DNA from: JAHDFB01 sp965658745
GTDB lineage: Bacteria > Bacteroidota > Bacteroidia > Chitinophagales > Saprospiraceae
DNA length: 64,000 bases
Reading direction: 5' to 3'
Assembly (NCBI GenBank): GCA_965658745.1
Contig: CBFHTK010000007.1
Location: forward strand, 1-64,000
Shown here: piece by piece, positions 17,086 through 25,980 of the stretch
How positions within the stretch are numbered: position 1 is the stretch's first letter
How the letters are laid out: each line of letters begins with the position of its first letter
Translations under genes and position numbers: made by a program
The notes under the pieces: model-generated
The model's input: the letters and a program-made list of their open reading frames with translations, nothing else
Told to the model about the DNA's origin: nothing
Database searches by the model: none

Positions 17086-19605
17086 ATGGCGACAGGTACT
17101 TCAGATAAAAAGAATAATAATTCAAAACCTCCATATTTTAGGAGGATGGTGATACGAATGTGGCTTCTACTATTTTTAGGAATAGTTGCATCCGCTTTAC
17201 TATTTGTATTCATTTCATTTTCTAATCTTCCAGATACAGCGGAGCTTGAAAATCCTAAATTTGAATACGCAACAAAAGTTTTTACTTCGGATAATCAAGA
17301 ATTAGGGCGCTATTTTCGAAAGAATCGTGACTGGGTTTTCCCAGAAGACTTGAACCCTCATTTGGTCAATGCACTAGTTTCTACTGAAGACGAGCGATTC
17401 TTTAATCACTCAGGAATCGATTATCGAGGAGTAGCTAGAGCTGTATTTTTCCTAGGCAAGAGGGGAGGAGCATCGACGATCACTCAACAGCTTGCCAAAC
17501 TTCTATTTCACAAAAGAGCTACCAGCTTTATTCCGAGAGTATTTCAGAAGTTCAAAGAATGGATCATTGCACTGCGCATTGAAAAACGCTACACGAAGGA
17601 AGAGATCATTTCGATGTATCTCAATAAGTTTGACTTTCTATATGACTCGGACGGAGTTGCGGCAGCTTCCCAGACTTATTTTGCCAAAAACCAAGAAGAT
17701 CTTGCAGTTGAGGAAGCAGCCATGTTGATTGGTATGCTTAAGAATCCATATATCTATAATCCTAGACGTGTTCCAGAACGAGCTAGATTACGTCGAGAAG
17801 TCGTTCTCAAGCAGATGCTAAGGAATGATGTGCTAACGGATGAGGCATATAATGAGATACGGCAACGACCTCTTGATATGAGCAATTTCAGACGACAGGA
17901 GGATTCCGAGGGTCTAGCACCATACTTCAGAGCTGAATTGACAAAATGGGTAAAGAAAATACTTAATGAAGAAGAGTACTACAAGCCGGACGGTACTCGA
18001 TACAATATCTATACGGATGGTTTGAAAATATATACAACTATAGATAGCAAAATGCAGCGACACGCTGAAGCAGCCGTGAGAAAGAACATGGTACAAGTTC
18101 AGGAGCGCTATTTTAAGAGATGGGAAAACAAAGATCCTTGGACTTATAGAGCGGATAAAGATCAGAAACGTATCAGAAAAGCTTCGCTCAATAATCTGAT
18201 TCAGCAGACAGCCCTTTATCAGAGTATTCAAGATCAGTTTATGGCTGAGATTTTTAGTGAAATCAACGCCAACATTGAAGGAGCATCCTTAAGGAATATT
18301 GATATTTTGAGAATGTTCTCTCAACAGAAGAATGATGATTATTTCCAACGGATTCTCGAAGCAAAGTGGGCTACGAAAGATCAAATTGCAGGATATACAG
18401 CAGTGATGAATTCGCCTTATTGGAAGGAGCTACGAAGTCAGTGGATCAAGATGGAAAATGCTGTGAAAAAGCGTTTTAATACAAAGAAATCCATGAAAGT
18501 CTACGATTATAAAACTGGTGGCTTGAAAACAATGCGCATGACTCCGCTTGATAGTATTAAGTTTCACAGACAACATATGCAGTCTGGTATGCTTGCAATT
18601 GAGCCATCAACAGGATATGTAAAGTCATGGGTGGGTGGAATTAATCATCAGATGTTTCAATACGATCACGTAAACAGTAATCGACAAGTAGGTTCTACTT
18701 TCAAGCCTTTTGTGTATGCCGCAGCTATTTTTCTTCAAGGTATTTCACCTTGTTTCAAGGTCGAAGATGTGCAGTATAGCATAGCTGCTAAAGATGCGGA
18801 CTTTGGCTTGATGAAAACTTGGAGCCCATCCAATGCAGATGGTAAATTCAGCAAAGAGAAACTAACGCTCTATGAAGGTTTGAAGAAATCCAAAAACTCA
18901 GTTTCAGTTTACTTGATGAAGGAGCTAGGTAGTGTCAATGAAGTGCGAGAGCTCGCTGCCAATATGGGTGTACCGATCGACAAAATTCCGTCCGCACCTT
19001 CAATCTGTCTTGGGACACCAGAACTTTCGCTGATGGATATGACTTCTGCGTATTCAACTTTTGCAAATAACGGAATCCACAATGAACCAATTTTCGTCTC
19101 GAGAATAGAAGACAAGGATGGTCAATTGATTTACACAGCCGTTCCGGAGCAATATAATGCGCTTCCAAAAAACTACAACTATGTCATGGTAGACATGTTA
19201 AGCAATGCTGCATCCTTCATTTCTGGAAAGTTTACAACTGAAATAGGAGGTAAAACTGGAACAACAAATGATTATGTTGATGGATGGTTTATGGGAATCA
19301 CTCCAAATTTGGTCGTGGGAACTTGGGTTGGAGGTGAAGATCCTTGGATTCGATTTCTAAATCTTGCTGATGGACAAGGTGGCGTGATGGCAAGACCAAC
19401 TTTCGTTGAATTCATAACCAGATTGGAGAATGATCCTTCTGTTGATTTTGATGAAACGGCTAAGTTTGCAAAGCCTGAAGATTTCGATATTCAGATAGAT
19501 TGTTCTTTCTATCAGCGCATGGAAGATCAGGACGAATATGATCGGATTATTGATCAATCCGATGACGATGATACCGATTATTTCGATGATTTTGACAATC
19601 AATAA
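17086..19605 (+). CDS. mrcA: Class A penicillin-binding protein (PBP1A type)
   Basis: Bifunctional peptidoglycan synthase, anchored by one N-terminal helix (~residues 22-45). The GT51 glycosyltransferase shows STEDERFF with catalytic Glu101 and GGASTITQQLAK (127-138). The transpeptidase shows the nucleophile motif S537-T-F-K540, S602-K-N604 and K723-T-G. Between the domains lies a ~200-residue charged, Trp-rich insert (~310-510), common in Bacteroidota homologues. The C-terminus is strongly acidic (DDDDTDYFDDFDNQ). It starts three bases after aroB, so it shares that operon. Confidence 0.95.
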   Translation: MATGTSDKKNNNSKPPYFRRMVIRMWLLLFLGIVASALLFVFISFSNLPDTAELENPKFEYATKVFTSDNQELGRYFRKNRDWVFPEDLNPHLVNALVSTEDERFFNHSGIDYRGVARAVFFLGKRGGASTITQQLAKLLFHKRATSFIPRVFQKFKEWIIALRIEKRYTKEEIISMYLNKFDFLYDSDGVAAASQTYFAKNQEDLAVEEAAMLIGMLKNPYIYNPRRVPERARLRREVVLKQMLRNDVLTDEAYNEIRQRPLDMSNFRRQEDSEGLAPYFRAELTKWVKKILNEEEYYKPDGTRYNIYTDGLKIYTTIDSKMQRHAEAAVRKNMVQVQERYFKRWENKDPWTYRADKDQKRIRKASLNNLIQQTALYQSIQDQFMAEIFSEINANIEGASLRNIDILRMFSQQKNDDYFQRILEAKWATKDQIAGYTAVMNSPYWKELRSQWIKMENAVKKRFNTKKSMKVYDYKTGGLKTMRMTPLDSIKFHRQHMQSGMLAIEPSTGYVKSWVGGINHQMFQYDHVNSNRQVGSTFKPFVYAAAIFLQGISPCFKVEDVQYSIAAKDADFGLMKTWSPSNADGKFSKEKLTLYEGLKKSKNSVSVYLMKELGSVNEVRELAANMGVPIDKIPSAPSICLGTPELSLMDMTSAYSTFANNGIHNEPIFVSRIEDKDGQLIYTAVPEQYNALPKNYNYVMVDMLSNAASFISGKFTTEIGGKTGTTNDYVDGWFMGITPNLVVGTWVGGEDPWIRFLNLADGQGGVMARPTFVEFITRLENDPSVDFDETAKFAKPEDFDIQIDCSFYQRMEDQDEYDRIIDQSDDDDTDYFDDFDNQ

Positions 19606-19620
19606 GTGCCCATATTTTCG
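19592..19620 (+). promoter_or_regulatory. Putative promoter before the T9SS protein gene
   Basis: TTG at 19592-19594, an 18-base spacer, then TATTTTCG (19613-19620), one mismatch from TAnnTTTG. It overlaps the end of the PBP gene and lies 24 bases before the next start. The phrase TTTCGTAAATTTAG here recurs near 28597. Confidence 0.45.
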
Positions 19621-19644
19621 TAAATTTAGCTTGTAATCCCTGTT

Positions 19645-20760
19645 ATGAAAAATTTTCTAGCTCTCTTTGTGCTGTTTTTTATTGCTAACAGTGTTTTTGC
19701 TCAGATACGTCTTGATAGTATTATTGCCGTGGATCCGGCAACTCAAGAGATATCGGATGCATTCAGATTTGGATATGATGGTGAATTGACCACATATTAC
19801 GAGGAAGTTGGTATATCTCTTGATATTGAACATAATGCAAATGGAGATTTTGATACTTGGTCCTTTCAATCCGATTATGGCGAGAATGAGATAAGATTTG
19901 TCTACGATAGTCAAAACAACTTAGACTCCATTATTACAAGTGCCAATGAGTACGGTTATTTGTACGAGCAGTTCTACAATCTTACATACGTGGATGGGAA
20001 ATTGGTAGAGGTAGACCAGACAGATGTGGAAGATGGCTATTCTTATGCAGTAGAATCAAGGGAGTATTTTTATACTAATGATGAGCTAGATAGTATAGCA
20101 CTCTACGACTCATACTATGGAGATGAGTTTTATGGAAGCTATACCTATAAATATGATGCCGAAGGAAAAATTCAGGAAATCAGAATGAACGATCTATCTG
20201 GTAAACTAGAACAGAAGTGGGTGACAGCTTTTTCTGGAGATCAGATACAAACCTTGAGTCGGTTTGATTATTTTACTGATACAGTAGATGTCTTAGCACG
20301 CATATATCAGTACGATCATAAGTCCAATATTCCATTTGCAGAAATTCAGACACCGAAAGATGTTTTTGAAATAATCGAGATCATTGCTGTAAATGAGTAT
20401 TCCGAATTTCTAATTCCATTTAGATATTCTACACAGATTGACATCATTGAGCAACAATCTTTCGGCGAGTTCACAGACGAATACTTTTACTACTATTCAT
20501 CTACAGTGGGTACAGATAATGAACGAATCGTTATGACGCCTATCACCGTAAGTCCGAATCCCACATCGGATTATATAAATATCGAGGTTGATGATGAGAT
20601 TTCTTCAGTTTCCATAATGTCTCTGAATGGTCAATTGATTTCGCAACAAACTAGTACTAGTAAAGCAGTTGATGTTCGGAATTTGGTAAACGGACAGTAC
20701 ACTGTGATTGTCGAACTAGAAAATGGGTCTCATGTTTTTAGTCAGTTTGTTAAGCAATAG
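19645..20760 (+). CDS. Secreted T9SS cargo protein of unknown function
   Basis: A 371-residue exported protein: signal peptide (1-19, ending SVFA/Q), then repeated Tyr/Asp-rich strands such as YDSQNNLDSI and YKYDAEGKIQEI, which resemble the degenerate YD-type beta repeats of Bacteroidota surface proteins. The last ~70 residues (SPNPTSDYINIEV to QFVKQ) are a type A T9SS sorting domain. No catalytic motif is visible. A lipoprotein gene follows 52 bases later. Confidence 0.78.
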   Translation: MKNFLALFVLFFIANSVFAQIRLDSIIAVDPATQEISDAFRFGYDGELTTYYEEVGISLDIEHNANGDFDTWSFQSDYGENEIRFVYDSQNNLDSIITSANEYGYLYEQFYNLTYVDGKLVEVDQTDVEDGYSYAVESREYFYTNDELDSIALYDSYYGDEFYGSYTYKYDAEGKIQEIRMNDLSGKLEQKWVTAFSGDQIQTLSRFDYFTDTVDVLARIYQYDHKSNIPFAEIQTPKDVFEIIEIIAVNEYSEFLIPFRYSTQIDIIEQQSFGEFTDEYFYYYSSTVGTDNERIVMTPITVSPNPTSDYINIEVDDEISSVSIMSLNGQLISQQTSTSKAVDVRNLVNGQYTVIVELENGSHVFSQFVKQ

Positions 20761-20786
20761 CCGAATTTTTTGGCTAAGAAATAGTG

Positions 20787-20794
20787 TACTTTTG
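20787..20794 (+). promoter_or_regulatory. Putative -7 element before the lipoprotein gene
   Basis: TACTTTTG fits TAnnTTTG and lies 18 bases before the ATG. The nearest upstream TTG is only 14 bases away, short for the -33 position. Confidence 0.45.
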
Positions 20795-20812
20795 GACTTA
20801 TAATTAATCATT

Positions 20813-21574
20813 ATGCGTCCATACTTGTATTTGTCTACTATCGTTTTTTGTTTTTTCCTCTTTGTGTCTTGCAATGATTCCGCAATGGAATCTACGATTG
20901 AAGAGATTAATCCACCTGCACAAGGTTTCAATTTAGCGGATTCAGATTCACTGGCCATCGAAATTGCAGATGCAGTCATGGAAGCTATGGGTGGAAGGCA
21001 AGCATGGGATAATACGACTTACTTAAAATGGAATTTTTTCGATGCTCGTCGTCATATTATGAACAAGGAAACAAATGACATTCGAATGATTGGAATTCGA
21101 GACACGTTTGATATTTCGATGAATTTAGATTCTTTGTCTGGTCAAGTGGAATGGAACGGTAAGACCTTATCGGATCCCGATAGTTTGGCAAAATACCTTC
21201 AGATGGGTAAAGAGATGTGGATTAATGACAGTTATTGGGTATTTATGCCGTATAAATTAAAAGACTCAGGGGTAACATTGAAATATCTCGGTCAGGACAC
21301 CATGAAAACGGGTACGCTTGCTGAAGTGATTTCTCTTGAATTTGAAAAAGTGGGAGTGACGCCTCAAAACAAGTATCACATTTACGTAGATTCGACTAAT
21401 CTAGTCAAGCAGTGGGATTTTTATACCAATAGTTCGGATTCTGTAGCTCGATTCACTACACCTTGGATGGATTACAAAACCTATGGAGATATTCAACTAT
21501 CCTCGAGTCGTGGGCCTGGTTATGATATTTCTGAACTGGCAGTTGGTGACAGTCTAAGTGTATATTTTGAATAA
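20813..21574 (+). CDS. Uncharacterised lipoprotein (DUF6503-like)
   Basis: A 253-residue protein with a lipoprotein signal (lipobox LFVSC, acylated Cys20). The mature part has AMGGRQAWDNTTYLKWNFFDARRH and later strands resembling the LolA/LolB-like half-barrel lipoproteins of Bacteroidota; DUF6503 is my best guess. The presumed location is the periplasmic face of the outer membrane. Function is unknown. Confidence 0.68.
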   Translation: MRPYLYLSTIVFCFFLFVSCNDSAMESTIEEINPPAQGFNLADSDSLAIEIADAVMEAMGGRQAWDNTTYLKWNFFDARRHIMNKETNDIRMIGIRDTFDISMNLDSLSGQVEWNGKTLSDPDSLAKYLQMGKEMWINDSYWVFMPYKLKDSGVTLKYLGQDTMKTGTLAEVISLEFEKVGVTPQNKYHIYVDSTNLVKQWDFYTNSSDSVARFTTPWMDYKTYGDIQLSSSRGPGYDISELAVGDSLSVYFE

Positions 21575-21583
21575 GAGAGGAAA

Positions 21584-21602
21584 TTTTGGGTCAAACCCAA
21601 AA
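21584..21602 (+). terminator. Hairpin after the lipoprotein gene, possible weak terminator
   Basis: TTTTGGGT-CAA-ACCCAAAA, a perfect 8-bp stem nine bases past the stop. No T run follows on either strand beyond the stem itself. It belongs loosely to the TTTTGGG palindrome group seen elsewhere in the window. Confidence 0.4.
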
Positions 21603-21651
21603 GACAATAAATCTATGAGATGGCAAGTCTTCAAGTATCAAATAGTTCTTC

Positions 21652-22617
21652 GTGAGTAAACTATCCCCAAAACATAAGAATAGTAAGCTGAAGTACTACG
21701 CACTGAACTACTTTCGTCAGTTAATTCCCTCGAGTGTTTATCAAAAGAATCTTACTAATAGGCTTTCCTACTATGATGAACTTTCAGAAGAAGATCAAAA
21801 AGAAGTTCTCGCTCGTGTAAACTACTATATTCAATTAGAGGAACCATTTCAACTCTCAACGAAATCGAGAAAGTTGCGCGATTTATCTTTTCGTCAAGGT
21901 CACAAGACCTATTATTTTGACATGTATGAATATGGGCGCTATTTCAATCAAGAGCTTCGTGGGCACTTTCTTTTTGGAGACATAACGAAGATTCCATCCG
22001 AACCTAGTTTTGTTAAAAGCAGACCGATAAGTGCGACCAATCACAAAGCAGTTTTGCTGAAATGGAATAAGGTCAGACACTTTATTTTTGTCAAAAATGA
22101 TCCGCTTACTTTTTCTGAAAAGAAGAACATGTTGGTAGGTAGAGGAAGTGTATATCCTTCTCAACCACAAAGAATGCGTTTTCTTGAGATGTACATTAAT
22201 CATCCTCTCTGTGATGTCGGACAATCCAACACCGATGAACCTAATTCTCAGTGGATGAAACCTACTATGACCATTGATCAGCAGCTCAAGTATAAGTTTG
22301 TCCTTAGTATAGAAGGGAACGATGTAGCCACTAATCTGAAGTGGATCATGTCATCGAATTCATTAGCAGTTATGCCCAAACCCAAATATGAAACGTGGTT
22401 TATGGAAGGTCAATTGGTCCCCGATGTGCATTATGTTGCAATCAAAGATGACTATTCTGATCTGGAGGAACGTCTTCAGTATTATATTGATAATCCACAA
22501 GCTGCAGCACTTATTATTGAAAATGCCAGGCGACATGTCGCTCAATTTCAGAATAAGAAAATTGAAGATCTGATATCGCTGATGGTGATGGATCGGTATT
22601 TTAGTTTAGCGACATAG
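21652..22617 (+). CDS. Glycosyltransferase family 90-like (LpsA/CAP10-type) protein
   Basis: A 321-residue soluble protein resembling GT90 sugar transferases that decorate lipopolysaccharide or capsule. Supporting blocks are KSRPISATNHKAVLLKWNKV, then a lengthy MTIDQQLKYKFVLSIEGNDVA-type segment (the EGND..TNLKW motif of CAP10) and VPDVHYVAIKDDYSDLEE. Sugar and acceptor are unknown. The start is GTG; no in-frame ATG precedes the conserved part. No other envelope-sugar gene is adjacent. Confidence 0.76.
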   Translation: MSKLSPKHKNSKLKYYALNYFRQLIPSSVYQKNLTNRLSYYDELSEEDQKEVLARVNYYIQLEEPFQLSTKSRKLRDLSFRQGHKTYYFDMYEYGRYFNQELRGHFLFGDITKIPSEPSFVKSRPISATNHKAVLLKWNKVRHFIFVKNDPLTFSEKKNMLVGRGSVYPSQPQRMRFLEMYINHPLCDVGQSNTDEPNSQWMKPTMTIDQQLKYKFVLSIEGNDVATNLKWIMSSNSLAVMPKPKYETWFMEGQLVPDVHYVAIKDDYSDLEERLQYYIDNPQAAALIIENARRHVAQFQNKKIEDLISLMVMDRYFSLAT

Positions 22618-22775
22618 TGGCATTTATACGCCTACAGTTCACTACAAATGCTCAAGAGAGTACTAGTATAATATTTATTTAGACACTTTCTAAATAGTCT
22701 CACTCGTCAACCTTAGCAGTTTATTATAGTTATAACGTAGGAAGAACATTTTATCGTTTTTTTAGTCCACGACAC

Positions 22776-23282
22776 ATGACAATTGAAGAAAAAAAAGGAA
22801 AGTTTATCGAGGCTTGGGGACAACTAGGTACAAAATGGGGTATTTCCAAAACTATGGCCCATATCCATGCCCTTTTGCTTTTTGCTGATGAGTATATGTG
22901 TGCTGATCAGATAACGGAAGCTTTGGGGATTTCCCGAGGTAATACTTGTATGAATATTAAATCCCTTCTAGAATGGGAATTGATTCACGGGATCTCAGTT
23001 CCCGGTGACCGCAAAGAGTATTACGAAGCGGAGAAAGATATGTGGACAATCTTTACCAAAATTATCCAAAAGCGCAAGGAGCAGGAACTTGTTCCATTGC
23101 AAGACCTTCTCGAAGAATTGAGTTCGGATGGACTAAACATCGACACGCCAGAACATCAAAAGTTCCAAAACAAGATCGGTGAAATGAAAATGTTTGCCAA
23201 CAAAGCAGACGGTATGCTCACTTCTTTTGTGAATTCAGAGAATTCTTGGCTCATGAAAGGTATGAAAATGATAATGCGCTAA
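22776..23282 (+). CDS. GbsR/MarR-type transcriptional regulator
   Basis: A 168-residue winged-helix protein. The core runs WGISKTMAHIHALLLF, then ADQITEALGISRGNTCMNIKSL (recognition helix near residue 55) and the wing VPGDRKEYYEAE, typical of GbsR-like regulators. A helical C-terminal part presumably dimerises. The target is unknown. It is convergent with the aminopeptidase gene 14 bases away. Confidence 0.82.
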   Translation: MTIEEKKGKFIEAWGQLGTKWGISKTMAHIHALLLFADEYMCADQITEALGISRGNTCMNIKSLLEWELIHGISVPGDRKEYYEAEKDMWTIFTKIIQKRKEQELVPLQDLLEELSSDGLNIDTPEHQKFQNKIGEMKMFANKADGMLTSFVNSENSWLMKGMKMIMR

Positions 23283-23295
23283 TCAGAATGTAGAT

Positions 23296-25773
23296 TTAAC
23301 CCTTACTGTTTTTCCACTCCGCCACCATATTTCCAATAGCTTTCCGTTTGTTAGCACTGAGGACAGTTTTGTCAGCTACCAGATTAAAGAGCTTTTCTTC
23401 CATCAATGGCTTTCTCTCTGAATCAGAAATATCAATTAGCCCTGTCAATATTTGAGTATAAGATCCAACAACACGAGGATCAAGATCTACATATTTCGTT
23501 AGCAGATCATCAAAACGCTGACTGTTTTTATCCTCCAAATAGATAGATGCGATTGTCAAGATCATATCCGTATCAGGACTGTCAGAAAATACATCTAGGT
23601 ACTTTTGGGCGGAAGCCCTATCCTTTGCATACAAAACATAAAGGGCTGGACTCAATACATTCCAAGATCTGTCATTATCTAGAATATCTGTGAGTGTTTC
23701 AATAGAAATATCGTCGGTATGCTCAGCAAACTCTGAGATTAGTTTCCCCTTCAAATAGATATTATCTGCATTTTCCAATGCTGTCAAATAAAGGTCTTTC
23801 TTACTTGAATCGTATTTTAATCTATTCAATGAAATCCATTTATTGATGTAGTTTTCATCGGAAACCAATATGGCTTCGTAAATACTAGGGTCAACCTGTT
23901 CGCCTCTTAATTTGACAAGAGCTTCTCTTTTGTCATACTGTGAGCTAGCCATCTGAAGCTCTGCAATATAGCTTTCAGCGGTTTTATTCTCTGTCCACTC
24001 CGCCAAAAGGGTATGGCTTGGATCAAAATTGATCCACTTTATCTCCTGAGCCATTGGGAATAAGAAGGTATCACGATCAGTATTCAATGTGACTTTTTCA
24101 CGTATAACTTCTCCGTTTTCGAAATGCATATCAAACTCCAAGGGCAATTCAAATACTGCTAAATTGGTCTCAGGATCCTGAACCTGTTGAACAGACACTT
24201 CCAGTGCTCCATCAAGCTGTTCATAGTTGATGTTTAAATCTGGATGACCTTGGGCAAGATACCATTGATCAAAAAATCGTTTGAGATCAAGTCCAGTAAC
24301 ATCTTCATATGCCATTCTGAGCTCGTCAACCTCTACAGCGGAACCCGCATGCTTTGTCAGGTAATGATTCATTCCTGCAAAAAACGCATCATCGCCGATT
24401 TGATACCTCAACATGTGTAAGACCAATCCGCCTTTGTTGTAGCTATGAGCGTCAAACATATCTTCTTCATTGGCATATTGATAGTGAATTAAAGGGTGTG
24501 TACCTTGATTTTTAGCTTGATACATATATCCAGAAAGCTCACTGATACGTTTATTGTCAGCTTCGACCTGTCCGTATTTATGTGCAGTCCACAAGTACTC
24601 TGAATAATTGGCAAAGCCTTCATTCAAAGTTAAGTTTGCCCAACTTTCACAGGTCACATAATCTCCAAACCAATGGTGGAACATTTCATGAGCTACGATA
24701 TCATCATTATGATTATCAATTAATTGTCGATCTGTTTTCTGTACAAATTCCCCAAATGTCACAGCAGTCGTGTTTTCCATTGCACCAGATACAAAATCAC
24801 GAATGACAACCTGGGCATATTTATTCCATGGATATTTAATTCCCGTCATTTCTGAAAAGTAACTAAGCATTTCCGGTGTGTGATTGAAGATCTGCTTAGC
24901 ATATGGTTCATAGTCTTTCTCAACATAATACATGAGCGGTTTTCCTTCCCATAGATCTTCGACAATGGCAAATTCACCGACTGTAATCATAACTAGATAA
25001 GGCGCATGAGGATAATCCATTCGCCAGTGATCAACGCGTTTGTCTGATGATATTTGATTGCTCGATACCATGTATCCGTTGGAAAGGGTAGCGTAACTAG
25101 TATCAACCGTAATTTTAATGTCGTGCGTCAAACGTTGATTTGGATTGTCAACTGTGGGAAACCAGTTAGAATTGTGACTCATTTCGCCTTGAGACCAAAT
25201 TTGAGAAGGTTTTTCGGGGTTTGACTGATCTGAATCTATGAAATACAGACCTTGATCACCGGAATTATAGTCACCTGTTATCCTTCCTAGTGAAGGTTTT
25301 GCGACGTATTTAATATAGATTTTGGCGATTTCGTCGCGATCGTATTTTCGATCTAGCTTAATATTGAGTTTTTTTCCATCATAAGTATACTTGAGGTTTT
25401 CACCACTTGTTAAACTAATATCAAGAATATCCATTTGTTTAGCGTCAAGTGTGATCTCATCTGTAGTATAGAAATATGGACTTAATTTTAGAATAACTTC
25501 TCCTAGTACCTGCTCCATATCCCAATCAAACGATAAATCGAGATCCATATGTTTAAGGTCTATCTGCATATTCGCAGCAGTTTGAAGAACTGGAGTTTCT
25601 TTTATCTCATCTTTTATTGCCGGAGCAGTGACCACTAGGGTGTCTAGCAATTGCATGTCAACCATGGGGGCTTCCATGATTGTTTTGGTTGGCGTACAAG
25701 CCGAGAAAAGAATGATACAGCTTAGGATACAAAAGCTGATTATTTTATTTTTGAAAAGAGGGTAGTATTGCAT
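23296..25773 (-). CDS. M1 family zinc aminopeptidase, lipoprotein
   Basis: An 825-residue exported aminopeptidase. The lipobox FSAC puts the acylated Cys at residue 26. The substrate motif SGAMENTTAV (GAMEN) and the zinc site H362-E-M-F-H366 with third ligand E385 (NEGFANY) are intact. A catalytic Tyr is expected further on. The C-terminal ~250 residues look like helical repeats that cap the site. It probably trims peptides in the periplasm or at the outer membrane. Its coding sequence contains one copy of the recurrent GNRA hairpin (23602-23619), encoding ASAQK. Confidence 0.93.
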   Translation of the reverse strand: MQYYPLFKNKIISFCILSCIILFSACTPTKTIMEAPMVDMQLLDTLVVTAPAIKDEIKETPVLQTAANMQIDLKHMDLDLSFDWDMEQVLGEVILKLSPYFYTTDEITLDAKQMDILDISLTSGENLKYTYDGKKLNIKLDRKYDRDEIAKIYIKYVAKPSLGRITGDYNSGDQGLYFIDSDQSNPEKPSQIWSQGEMSHNSNWFPTVDNPNQRLTHDIKITVDTSYATLSNGYMVSSNQISSDKRVDHWRMDYPHAPYLVMITVGEFAIVEDLWEGKPLMYYVEKDYEPYAKQIFNHTPEMLSYFSEMTGIKYPWNKYAQVVIRDFVSGAMENTTAVTFGEFVQKTDRQLIDNHNDDIVAHEMFHHWFGDYVTCESWANLTLNEGFANYSEYLWTAHKYGQVEADNKRISELSGYMYQAKNQGTHPLIHYQYANEEDMFDAHSYNKGGLVLHMLRYQIGDDAFFAGMNHYLTKHAGSAVEVDELRMAYEDVTGLDLKRFFDQWYLAQGHPDLNINYEQLDGALEVSVQQVQDPETNLAVFELPLEFDMHFENGEVIREKVTLNTDRDTFLFPMAQEIKWINFDPSHTLLAEWTENKTAESYIAELQMASSQYDKREALVKLRGEQVDPSIYEAILVSDENYINKWISLNRLKYDSSKKDLYLTALENADNIYLKGKLISEFAEHTDDISIETLTDILDNDRSWNVLSPALYVLYAKDRASAQKYLDVFSDSPDTDMILTIASIYLEDKNSQRFDDLLTKYVDLDPRVVGSYTQILTGLIDISDSERKPLMEEKLFNLVADKTVLSANKRKAIGNMVAEWKNSKG

Positions 25774-25853
25774 AAATGATGAGTTTAAACGGAAATCAGG
25801 GTGCGAATATGCACACTTTTTCGCAGTTCAAACGCTTGCAATTAATCAACATA

Positions 25854-25883
25854 TTGCGCTAATTGATATTTATTGTATTTTTG
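25854..25883 (+). promoter_or_regulatory. Bacteroidota-type promoter of hppA
   Basis: TTG (25854-25856), a 19-base spacer and TATTTTTG (25876-25883): a full match to the TTG-N19-TAnnTTTG consensus of the Bacteroidota primary sigma factor. The predicted leader is about 90 bases, unusually long for this window. Confidence 0.8.
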
Positions 25884-25980
25884 CGCATCGAAAATGGGTG
25901 ACTACCCTAATTCAACCAATTATTTAACTATTTCTTGATGCTTGATCAAGGAATTTTAATCTTAAACTAAATAGAACAAA

